From the NCBI GenBank assembly GCA_039028315.1, contig JBCCIH010000145.1, positions 1-6,394 of the forward strand: DNA of 6,394 bases, written 5' to 3'. How positions within the stretch are numbered: the stretch's first letter is position 1; every line of letters starts with the position of its first letter. This stretch comes from Thermodesulfobacteriota bacterium (GTDB lineage: Bacteria > Desulfobacterota_D > UBA1144 > Nemesobacterales > UBA2774). Of the stretch, positions 1 through 6,394 are shown in pieces. The notes under the pieces were generated by a model. The model did no database searches and was not told where the DNA came from. It was given only the letters and a program-made list of their open reading frames with translations. A program made the position numbers and the translations under genes.

Positions 1-638
1 GAATAGGAAAATTTGGCAGAGATATGAGAATAGTTGATGCCTTTGCAAGCAGAGAAGGATTTAAGAAGAGTCATTTAAAAACCGAAAATGAGACGGAATT
101 TGAGGCCCATCTTAAGGCCATAAAAGAGTGGATTGAGTCTCGCTACCCAGAAGTTGTAGGGCTTGACTGGAAGCTTCTTGATGATCCTGAGCATGACTGC
201 TCAAAGATTTCATACTCATTTAAAGAGAACGGACGAAATAGAAGTACACTTATAGACTTTGATTTTCTAAACTCACCTGATTTTGAAGAGCTCAAAAAGC
301 TTAATACTTCAATTAAAACAGCTGGCGATCCTCCATACGGCATTGGGGACCAGGAAGAGACTACAGAGCTTCCAAGCTTGGCCGAAGTTACTGAACACAT
401 TCTTAGCAGGGGCAAAAAAGGTATGGCTATTCAGCGCTACAAAGGACTTGGTGAGATGAACCCGGATCAGCTTTGGGAAACTACCATGAACCCAGAGTCT
501 AGAGTGCTCAGACAGGTCATGATCGAAGACGCTTTTGAGACAGATGAGATCTTCACTGTTTTAATGGGCGATCAAGTCGAGCCAAGAAAGCTGTTTATCG
601 AAACAAACGCTCTTAACGTTAGCAACCTAGATGTCTAG
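1..638 (+). CDS. gyrB: DNA gyrase subunit B, C-terminal part (5' end outside the window)
   Basis: This is the B subunit of the type II topoisomerase that introduces negative supercoils using ATP; it works in the cytoplasm as a GyrA2GyrB2 complex. The frame is already open at the left edge (first full codon at 3), so the ATG at 24 is internal and not the start. About 211 residues are visible, against roughly 640-800 for whole GyrB. The conserved tail motif QRYKGLGEMNPDQLW begins at 432; the block through QRYKGLGEM spans 432-458. It is followed by TTMNPESR, then FTVLMGDQVEPRK and a final ETNAL...NLDV. The LMGDQVEPR block and the NLDV end favour GyrB over ParE. The catalytic ATPase and the first TOPRIM motifs lie upstream, outside the window. 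The gene ends with TAG and converges on nuoH. No frameshift or odd codon use is seen. Confidence 0.96.
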   Translation, partial: IGKFGRDMRIVDAFASREGFKKSHLKTENETEFEAHLKAIKEWIESRYPEVVGLDWKLLDDPEHDCSKISYSFKENGRNRSTLIDFDFLNSPDFEELKKLNTSIKTAGDPPYGIGDQEETTELPSLAEVTEHILSRGKKGMAIQRYKGLGEMNPDQLWETTMNPESRVLRQVMIEDAFETDEIFTVLMGDQVEPRKLFIETNALNVSNLDV

Positions 639-643
639 AAGGA

Positions 644-673
644 CGGGGTAAACATATCCCGGCTCACTTTTCT
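644..673 (+). terminator. Possible rho-independent terminator of gyrB
   Basis: Six bases after the gyrB stop lies a 7-bp stem (644-650 with 655-661, one G-T pair) closed by an AACA tetraloop. A short T-rich stretch (TTTTCT, 668-673) follows after a 6-nt gap. The stem is GC-rich and well placed between convergent genes. The T run is short and displaced, so this is a weak terminator by sequence. On the minus strand the hairpin lacks a T tail, so it would not clearly stop nuoH transcription. Confidence 0.4.
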
Positions 674-681
674 ATTAACTT

Positions 682-701
682 AAATTATTCCGGAAAAATT
701 T
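682..701. repeat. 20-bp AT-rich imperfect palindrome between gyrB and nuoH
   Basis: The stretch is self-complementary around the central CCGG (690-693), with one mismatched pair (687 against 696). It ends two bases before the nuoH stop codon. It could be part of a transcription end signal for the minus strand, but the stem is AT-rich, has almost no loop, and is not followed by a clean T run. Its function is unknown. Confidence 0.3.
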
Positions 702-702
702 A

Positions 703-1770
703 TTAGAAACCTAAAACACCGTAGTGCTGCATCACAAGGATTGCAACGGCTATTACCACAAGGTTTAAGATGGCAATAGGGAAGAGTACTTTCCATCCAA
801 GCGACATAACTTGATCATAACGAAAGCGGGGAAGTGTAAAACGCACCCATATAAAAAAGAATAAGAACGTGAGCACTTTGCCTACAAATACCAGCGGCGG
901 CAGATACCAATGAGTATCTATATCAATTCCAAACCAGCCGCCAAACGGAAGCGGATACCAGCCTCCAAAGAAAAGGGCTACTATTAGACAAGACATCACG
1001 ATCATGTGCGTGTACTCAGCCATAAAGAACATTGCGAACTTCATGCTGCTGTACTCCGTGTGATAACCGGCCACGATCTCTGGCTCTGCCTCAGGCATAT
1101 CGAATGGAAGCCTGTTTGTCTCAGCAAAAACTGCGGCAAGAAATACTATGAAGCCAAGTATCTGAGGAAATACAAACCAGTAGTGCTGCTGTGCTTCGAT
1201 TATATCAGAAAGCCTCATTGAGCCTGTCCACATGATGATGCCAAGTATGGAAACTCCCAGGGCAAGCTCGTAGCTCACCATTTGTGCAGCAGCTCTAAGA
1301 CCGCCTAAAAACGAATACTTACTATTAGATGCCCAGCCTCCCAGTACAACTCCGTATACTCCAAGCGAGCCGATAGCTAAAATATATAAAACTCCTACGT
1401 TTAAATCAGCGATCTGGAATTTCACAAATAATGGTTCGGACAAAAGTCCAAATAAAGTAGTTTCAAAGCCTCTTCCAATGGGAACAACAGCTAGAGCAAT
1501 TAACGCAGTTACGAGTGAGAATGCAGGCGCGGCTATATAGATATATTTGCTGGCGTCTTTAGGAATGATGTCTTCTTTAAATATGAACTTTACGCCGTCT
1601 GCAAGTGGCTGAAGAAACCCAAAAGGCCCAACTCTGTTAGGGCCTAATCTGTCTTGAATAAACGCGCTCACGCGCCTCTCAGCAAGTGTAAGATAGGCAA
1701 CAAGTGTTAGTACTACAAAGAATACCAACAAGATTTTTACAATCGTGAATCCTAAATCTGCCCAAATCAT
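703..1770 (-). CDS. nuoH: NADH-quinone oxidoreductase subunit H (complex I membrane subunit)
   Basis: NuoH (ND1 homologue) is an integral inner-membrane subunit of proton-pumping complex I. It helps form the quinone-binding chamber where the peripheral arm meets the membrane arm. At 355 residues the protein is of usual length and looks intact. Family signatures are AERRVSAFIQDRLGPNRVGP at residues 30-49, followed by QPLADGVKFIFKED to residue 67; SKYSFLGGLRAAAQMVSYE at 150-168; and the acidic loop ETNRLPFDMPEAEPEIVAGY at 217-236. That loop contains E217, D224, E227, E229 and E231, the kind of charged residues thought to couple quinone chemistry to proton movement. About eight hydrophobic helices are visible, the first at residues 8-29. 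The ATG start lies 9 nt after the nuoG stop. The only purine-rich stretch ahead of it (AGAGAA) overlaps that stop, which suggests translation coupled to nuoG. The gene ends in TAA. Confidence 0.97.
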   Translation of the reverse strand: MIWADLGFTIVKILLVFFVVLTLVAYLTLAERRVSAFIQDRLGPNRVGPFGFLQPLADGVKFIFKEDIIPKDASKYIYIAAPAFSLVTALIALAVVPIGRGFETTLFGLLSEPLFVKFQIADLNVGVLYILAIGSLGVYGVVLGGWASNSKYSFLGGLRAAAQMVSYELALGVSILGIIMWTGSMRLSDIIEAQQHYWFVFPQILGFIVFLAAVFAETNRLPFDMPEAEPEIVAGYHTEYSSMKFAMFFMAEYTHMIVMSCLIVALFFGGWYPLPFGGWFGIDIDTHWYLPPLVFVGKVLTFLFFFIWVRFTLPRFRYDQVMSLGWKVLFPIAILNLVVIAVAILVMQHYGVLGF

Positions 1771-1779
1771 ATATTTTCT

Positions 1780-3378
1780 CTAATTGGCTCTGGTAACCCC
1801 GAGCCTTCCAATGTTGTCGTAATTAATTCCTTGATACGAGCTGAAGTCTTTTGCTATATCGACCATTATCTCCGAGGGATCGTCATAGCTAAAACTCTCT
1901 CTTTGCAAAACCTGTCCCACTAGACTTAGGATTTCCCAATCAGGTTTAGCGGTGCCAGGGGGGTCTATTGCTTTTCTTATTCTCTGAACGCGACCTCTAT
2001 CATTTGTAAATGTTCCGTCTTTCTCGTATGAGCTTACACCCGGCAGTATTACATGAGCTAGTCTTAGTGTTTCAGTAAGCTTATAGTCCTGAACAACAAG
2101 TAAATTAAGTTTTGATAATGCTCTTGTTAGTCTTTCCTTGTCATCTTCTACAACAGCGTCAAATAGATCAAGTCCAGCAACATAGAGAACTTTTATCCAT
2201 CCTTGCTCGATTGCTTCAATAAGCTCATGCACCTGTCCCGATCCGTAAGGCAGGCCCATATCCTTAACTCCTGTGCTGTTAGGGTAAGGATCGGTGCTTA
2301 AAAGCCCAAAGCTCTTGGGTTTATTTATTAATCCAATATTACCTACTACTTTGCTACTATTGCCAAGGTCTGCAAGTTTCTTAAGCACAAAGAGTTCTTC
2401 ATTTGTTAGTGAGGCTGATCCAAGAAAAGCAATTGCTTGGGGAAAGCTCTCTTTCATTTTCGCTATCTCAGATCCTACATGCTCAATTGCCTTATCCCAT
2501 GTTGTAAGTTTAAAGCCTTCTCCTTCTCTTACGATCGGATCTTTTAGCCTTGTTTCAGAATCCTGGATCTCTTTAAAGTCGTAGCGCCCGTGGTCACAAA
2601 TCCAGTGCTCATTAACGTCCATGTTAACTCGCGGCCTTACTCTTGAAACCTTTCCCTTCCTTGGATCAACACCAACGGTTATGTTGCATCCGTTGCTGCA
2701 AAGTGAGCACACAGTGTCAGTGAACTTCCAGTACCAAACTCTCTCTTCGTGAAGTGTATCTTTGTTTAAAAGCGCTCCTACAGGGCACAGATCGGTTACG
2801 TTGCCGGCCAGATCGTTATTAAGTTCTTTTCCAGGAAAGACTACAATCTTTTTCCTAAATCCTCTTCCGCTGTAGCCAAGCTCTCCTGTCTTGGTGACTT
2901 CGTCCGTGAACCTCACGCACCTAGTGCACATAATACAGCGGTTAGGATCATAAATAATCTTATCGCTAAGTTAGTATTTCTGTCTTACTTTCTTTTCTTC
3001 AGGCCCCTCAAACCTGCTATAGCCTGGTCCATGCTCAACCGTAGTTAGCTGGAGCGGACACTCTCCGCCTTTATCGCAAATTGGGCAGTCCAGCGGATGG
3101 TTTATAAGTGTGAATTCAAGTGTTGCCTTTCTAGCCTTTACTGCTCTCTCAGAGTCGGTTTTAACTATGAGCCCGTCTCTTACATAGGTGTTACAGGCAG
3201 GCATAACTTTAGGAACGCCTTCAACCTCGACCAAACATTGGCGGCACTGGGCCACAACGCTAAGTGCAGGGTGATAGCAAAAATGGGGTATATCCACACC
3301 CATTCTGGACGCCGCCTGGATTATATTAAGGCCGTCTTCGACTTCAATTTCTTTTCCATCAATTGTAAGTTTTGGCAT
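1780..3378 (-). pseudogene. nuoG: NADH-quinone oxidoreductase subunit G, interrupted by an in-frame TAA stop
   Basis: NuoG is the large iron-sulfur subunit of the peripheral arm of complex I, passing electrons from the NADH site toward quinone. The frame from ATG 3378 to TAG 1780 has 532 sense codons before the final stop if codon 136 (TAA, 2973-2971) is counted as sense. Cluster ligands read in order. The 2Fe-2S site has C34, C45, C48 and C62. The next site has H94, C98, C101 and C107 (HPLDCPICDKGGEC). A 4Fe-4S site has C148, C151, C154 and C198. A further site, of the N7 type in bacterial NuoG, has C224, C227, C231 and C261 (CSLCSNGC...WICDHG). A molybdopterin-oxidoreductase-like domain without catalytic role follows, with HVILPGVSSYEKDGTFTND near the end. 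The stop falls in the linker between the second and third sites, with no frame change. If it is real, the product is a 135-residue fragment. All cluster ligands are kept, so decay would be very recent; a sequencing or assembly error is equally possible. The start matches the family N-terminus, but no good ribosome binding site precedes it. The protein is short for NuoG (often 680-900). Confidence 0.9.
2971..2973 (-). other. Premature in-frame TAA stop codon in nuoG
   Basis: Codon 136 of nuoG reads TAA, between Tyr135 and Leu137. The downstream frame continues without a gap as LSDKIIYDPNRCIMCTRC, the expected NuoG continuation. One base change would restore sense (for example CAA, AAA, GAA, TTA or TAC). 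Selenocysteine uses TGA and pyrrolysine uses TAG, so neither explains it. TAA also ends nuoH here, so it is a working stop in this genome. Confidence 0.92.
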
Positions 3379-3403
3379 GGAGAGTATCTAATAAACCTTT
3401 AGT

Positions 3404-3439
3404 CTGAAAAATATTATCTGACCATTATTACATTAGCAA
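3404..3439 (-). promoter_or_regulatory. Candidate sigma70-type promoter for nuoG-nuoH
   Basis: Read on the minus strand, TTGCTA (3439-3434) is followed 17 nt later by TAATAT (3416-3411). Each hexamer matches four of six consensus positions, and the spacing is ideal. Transcription would start near 3405-3404 and give a leader of about 26 nt before the nuoG ATG. The region is AT-rich, so such matches can arise by chance. Confidence 0.35.
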
Positions 3440-3620
3440 GTTAATGGCATTGCTTAGTTTACCCAATGCAGACATAAATGGTTCACAAGAGTATGATGAC
3501 ATAGAGCGGGAGATATCCAACTTCAGAAAATAGTTATAAATTTAGGGGAGTTAAGCGTGGTTTGGATTTAAAATTATTTATAAAATCAAAATGTTGTTTA
3601 TGAGGCCTTGTGTTATACTT

Positions 3621-3630
3621 GAAGGATAAG
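3621..3630 (+). promoter_or_regulatory. Ribosome binding site that fixes the tamB-like start
   Basis: GAAGGATAAG contains AAGGA at 3622-3626, 7 nt before ATG 3634. This supports that ATG over the alternative in-frame GTG 3610 and TTG 3619, which have no such motif at a proper distance. An in-frame TGA at 3601-3603 bars any earlier start. Confidence 0.8.
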
Positions 3631-3633
3631 AAA

Positions 3634-6394
3634 ATGCGCGCAAAAGTCCTTAAACCCATAGGAATATTTCTCTTAATTGTAGCCCTTTTAACAGGGGCCA
3701 TGTTTTTTGTGGTCCAGTCTAGCTTTTTCAAACAATTCCTTAGAGTTACTACAAACGCTGTAGTCAGCTCTTTAACTAACCAAGGCTTTATTATCGGCAG
3801 CATCGAAGGGGATTTTTTAAGAGGAATAATCCTACGGGATGTCTCATTTGAGATTGAGGGAGAGACATTTATAGAGTCTGACGAAATATTCATAGATTAT
3901 TCACTCCCTCTTCTATTAGACAGTTCGATGCTTTTTAGCAAAGTTATACCTCTTCAGGAAGTATCAATAACCGGGCTTCAAATAAATCTTGTGCAGTTTG
4001 AAGACAGAACATGGAATTTTGAAAAGCTAGGCGCTTGGGAAGAGCCCGACCCGACAAAGGACTCCCCTGATTGGAACATTTTTATTCAGAATGCAATTCT
4101 ATCTCAGGCAAAAATAAGAGTGGATGACAGATATAAGAAACAAATCATGGACCTTAAATCTGACAAGATAGATCTAACCATTAAGATGTTCAATATTGAC
4201 AAGCGGGTAGAGATACAGCTTAGAAGAAGCAACCTCGGCATTGTTTTTCAAGATACAGAAGGGGAAATACTATATTTAGATGACATAGTAGGCAAGGGTA
4301 CTTATCGGAAACATAAAACCAGTGATGAATTTAGTTTAAATGAACTAAAGTTCACTACAGGGGAAATAGCATATTCCTTAAACGGCACTGCCAAGAACCT
4401 GCAGCAGCCCGAGTTTGATCTTAGAGCTGCAGCTGTGAATATTGGCCAGGAGCAGGGTCTGGGGAAAATTAATTTGAACCTTCTTGCGAAAGGAACTTAT
4501 GAGAACTATCAGTACTTAAGGGCAAATGGGGACCTAAAGCTCGTGAATTCGAATTTGAGAGGAGAGAAGATTACCGGCGGAATCAAAAATATAAGCGTTG
4601 ATGGGGCGGATGTAGATTTAAAGGGCGGCACTATTAATACTGATTTTGGCAAACTACTTTTTTCAGGTGGTCTTGATCTAAAAGAGATGCTCGCAGACGG
4701 CAAAGATAACAAGCTTGATCTTGATATCAATATCGAGTCTTTAAACGCTTCAAAAGTGCTTGAGATGTTTGAGACCAACGCTGCGCTTGAAGAAAATAAG
4801 GAATTAGAAGAACAGGTAGCGGCAATTTTAGATGCAAGCTTAAGTTCCGTACTCAATGTTCAGGGAAATTGGAATAGAGATCAGAATTTTCAGTCTAGGA
4901 TAAATATTGCTAATCTTTACCTTACTGGAAGTGATGTGGGTGAGCTCCGTGTGAGTGGACCCATAAACTTAAAGGGAGATTTTGTAGAATACGAACTTAG
5001 CACAAATTTTGTAAACACCGATCTTGCTTTTCTGCTTAAAGACGAGGCCTACAAAAGTAGTCTTAACTCTGAGTTTCAACTAAAGGGCAGTGTGCCCCTA
5101 GTTGAGGACGAAGAGTCTGGCCCCGTTGGTTCTATTAAAGGGCAAATATTGCCATCTACAATTTCGGGGCTAGAGATCAAAGAGGGGAGAGTAGAAGCCG
5201 AATACGGTCAGAATGTTCTTGATCTAAAATCTTTATTAATCGATGCCGATTCTCTTAAAGTTAAGGCCTCTGGTAATCTCAGGGCCGCAGGTTCGAGCGG
5301 AATTAAATATAACGTTGAGATAAAAGACCTAGGAGTATTTACAAAGCTTTCACCCGACTTTGATCTAAGGGGCGCTGTTTCAATTAACGGCAACGTTAAG
5401 GGAGATTTATCAAGACCTAGATTAATTCTTAACGCCACAGGATCAGACATAACGAACGAGCTTGAGGGCTTTGAAATAAATAAACTTAAGCTAAATGCTG
5501 ATAGTTACATAAGTTATAAGGACCCGAGGGTAAATATTAAAGGAAAAATAACAGGGGCAGACATAAACGGGCAGAGGATTAAGAGCATTAATTTTACTGC
5601 AGACAGCCGGGGTGAGCTTATTGAAGGAAGTTTAGATGTCTTGGGGCTATCAAATACGAGATACAAGCTAGGCTTTACGCTAACCGAATTAAATGAGAAT
5701 GAGACAAAAATCCAGATAGATCAGATTAGGCTAAATTTCCAAAAAGAGGTTTTGGAAAATAAAAATCCTGTTCTGATATCTGTTCTAAAAGACAAAATTA
5801 AATTAAGCTCGTTTAACCTCTACCATAAAGATAACTATATTGTAGGCGAGGCTGACATCGGCTTTGACTATGGGTTAAGAGGATCACTTGAGCTAAAGCA
5901 GCTTAATTTGCACGATGTCTCTGAACTTCTTAATCTTTATTTCCCTCTTAAAGGCAGATTGACCGGACAGATTGCTCTGGACACTTCTCTAAAATATCCT
6001 GATGTTAAAGCTAACCTTAGGGCCGATAATTTAGAGCTCATGAGCTTTAGCAGTGATGAGCTGCTGCTTAATCTTCTGGTCTCTAAAAACGGCATAAATT
6101 TTAACTTAGACGTAAATGACAAATCTAAAAAGATTCTAACAGCCTCAGGGAAAGCCAATGTTGATCTAACGGCGCCTGATCTAGGAGAGAGCTATAGAAA
6201 ATCAACTATTGATCTCAGCATTCAATCTGACGGAGTAGACATGAGCCCCATCGCAGCGTTTAATCCTCAGCTTGAGGAGATACAAGGCAAGTTAAAAATA
6301 GATCTTAGCGCTTTTGGAACAGGCGAGAATCCAAATTTTGCCGGCAAGATAGAGGCTGATGATGTAGTGCTCGATCTTTATCCACTTAGAAACA
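3634..6394 (+). CDS. tamB: TamB-like translocation and assembly module protein (AsmA superfamily), 3' end outside the window
   Basis: TamB-family proteins are anchored in the inner membrane by an N-terminal helix and span the periplasm as a long hydrophobic beta-taco groove. They are implicated in phospholipid transport to the outer membrane and, with TamA, in inserting some outer-membrane proteins. The 920 codons seen are uninterrupted to the window edge; whole family members are usually about 1,100-1,500 residues. A positively charged N-terminus (MRAKVLK) precedes one hydrophobic segment at residues 9-27. Then comes the characteristic N-terminal block IIGSIEGDFLRGIILRDVSF, residues 53-72. 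The rest is a monotonous series of short beta-strand-like segments with alternating hydrophobic residues and recurring patterns such as 'G-x-hydrophobic-x-hydrophobic'. The diagnostic C-terminal TamB domain (DUF490) is beyond the window, so another AsmA-like protein (YhdP or YdbH type) is not excluded, although the N-terminal block favours TamB. No TamA/BamA-family gene lies upstream. The gene is divergent from nuoG. Confidence 0.85.
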   Translation, partial: MRAKVLKPIGIFLLIVALLTGAMFFVVQSSFFKQFLRVTTNAVVSSLTNQGFIIGSIEGDFLRGIILRDVSFEIEGETFIESDEIFIDYSLPLLLDSSMLFSKVIPLQEVSITGLQINLVQFEDRTWNFEKLGAWEEPDPTKDSPDWNIFIQNAILSQAKIRVDDRYKKQIMDLKSDKIDLTIKMFNIDKRVEIQLRRSNLGIVFQDTEGEILYLDDIVGKGTYRKHKTSDEFSLNELKFTTGEIAYSLNGTAKNLQQPEFDLRAAAVNIGQEQGLGKINLNLLAKGTYENYQYLRANGDLKLVNSNLRGEKITGGIKNISVDGADVDLKGGTINTDFGKLLFSGGLDLKEMLADGKDNKLDLDINIESLNASKVLEMFETNAALEENKELEEQVAAILDASLSSVLNVQGNWNRDQNFQSRINIANLYLTGSDVGELRVSGPINLKGDFVEYELSTNFVNTDLAFLLKDEAYKSSLNSEFQLKGSVPLVEDEESGPVGSIKGQILPSTISGLEIKEGRVEAEYGQNVLDLKSLLIDADSLKVKASGNLRAAGSSGIKYNVEIKDLGVFTKLSPDFDLRGAVSINGNVKGDLSRPRLILNATGSDITNELEGFEINKLKLNADSYISYKDPRVNIKGKITGADINGQRIKSINFTADSRGELIEGSLDVLGLSNTRYKLGFTLTELNENETKIQIDQIRLNFQKEVLENKNPVLISVLKDKIKLSSFNLYHKDNYIVGEADIGFDYGLRGSLELKQLNLHDVSELLNLYFPLKGRLTGQIALDTSLKYPDVKANLRADNLELMSFSSDELLLNLLVSKNGINFNLDVNDKSKKILTASGKANVDLTAPDLGESYRKSTIDLSIQSDGVDMSPIAAFNPQLEEIQGKLKIDLSAFGTGENPNFAGKIEADDVVLDLYPLRN

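Larger units (their letters stand above)
3379..3633. other. Intergenic region between the divergent nuoG and tamB-like genes
   Basis: This 255-bp gap must hold the promoters of both divergent genes. It contains the candidate nuoG promoter described separately. A 6-bp inverted repeat (CCATTA at 3422-3427, TAATGG at 3442-3447, 14 nt apart) overlaps that promoter's -35 hexamer and might be an operator, but this is weak. A very AT-rich tract at 3567-3591 includes TATAAA (3579-3584), a possible -10 for the plus-strand gene without a convincing -35. A plus-strand frame from ATG 3444 to TAG 3533 (29 codons, including DDIEREISNFRK) lacks a good ribosome binding site and is not recognised; I do not call it a gene. 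No tRNA or riboswitch-like structure is apparent. Confidence 0.6.

Noticed and set aside
1006..1221. Plus-strand open frame inside nuoH
   Set aside because: It is antisense to one of the most conserved parts of nuoH and has no family resemblance. The frames at 143-415, 2294-2584 and 3097-3402 are rejected for the same reason.
1780..2931. A separate gene starting at ATG 2931
   Set aside because: The same frame continues upstream with NuoG sequence, and starting here would remove C148 of a conserved cluster motif. There is no ribosome binding site at a good distance.
2971..2973. Recoded stop (selenocysteine, pyrrolysine or an alternative genetic code)
   Set aside because: The codon is TAA, which is not used for either amino acid, and TAA ends nuoH normally in the same window.
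3614..3619. TATACT as the -10 box of the tamB-like gene
   Set aside because: Although close to consensus, it would start transcription near 3626, inside the ribosome binding site. There is also no -35 hexamer at 16-18 nt.
3534..3893. Minus-strand open frame overlapping the start of the tamB-like gene
   Set aside because: It lies antisense to a clear TamB-family N-terminus. Its low-complexity composition is typical of a shadow frame, and it has no recognisable motif.
4509..4856. Minus-strand open frame, with similar ones at 5208-5450 and 5937-6158
   Set aside because: All are antisense to the long uninterrupted tamB-like frame and rich in Ser and Leu, as expected for shadows of beta-rich coding sequence.
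3634..6394. Internal tandem DNA repeats in the tamB-like gene
   Set aside because: The protein pattern is repetitive (beta-strand after beta-strand), but I saw no repeated nucleotide blocks; the regularity is structural, not a DNA repeat.

Overview
The window reads as ordinary chromosomal DNA of a Gram-negative bacterium with a respiratory chain. TamB-family proteins act between the inner and outer membranes, which implies a diderm cell. The NuoG and NuoH sequences belong to a proton-pumping NADH:quinone oxidoreductase (complex I). Base composition is moderately AT-rich throughout, and no gene looks foreign. There are no insertion sequences, tRNAs, rRNAs, CRISPR arrays or phage genes. I cannot name the lineage; a deltaproteobacterium-like or candidate-phylum Gram-negative would fit, but that is inference only.

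Layout, left to right. (1) Positions 1-638, plus strand: the last ~211 codons of gyrB, open at the left edge. (2) Positions 639-702: a short gap between convergent genes, with a small GC-rich hairpin that may terminate gyrB. (3) Positions 703-3378, minus strand: a two-gene unit, nuoG then nuoH, separated by 9 nt. nuoH is intact. nuoG is interrupted by one in-frame TAA at 2971-2973, and the same frame is open and NuoG-like on both sides. (4) Positions 3379-3633: a gap between divergent genes that holds a candidate nuoG promoter, an inverted repeat and one doubtful short ORF. (5) Positions 3634-6394, plus strand: a long frame running off the right edge, encoding the first 920 residues of a TamB-like (AsmA superfamily) protein.

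NuoG and NuoH belong to the same enzyme: NuoG carries iron-sulfur clusters of the peripheral arm, and NuoH is the membrane subunit at the quinone site. The rest of the nuo set is not next to them, since the pair lies between gyrB and tamB transcribed in the opposite direction. GyrB (DNA supercoiling) and TamB (envelope biogenesis) have no functional link to them that the sequence shows.

I found no new biological system. The one strong anomaly is the premature stop in nuoG. It falls between iron-sulfur motifs, and the usual ATG re-start would lose a cluster ligand. It is therefore best read as a nonsense mutation or a sequencing/assembly error rather than a natural split gene.
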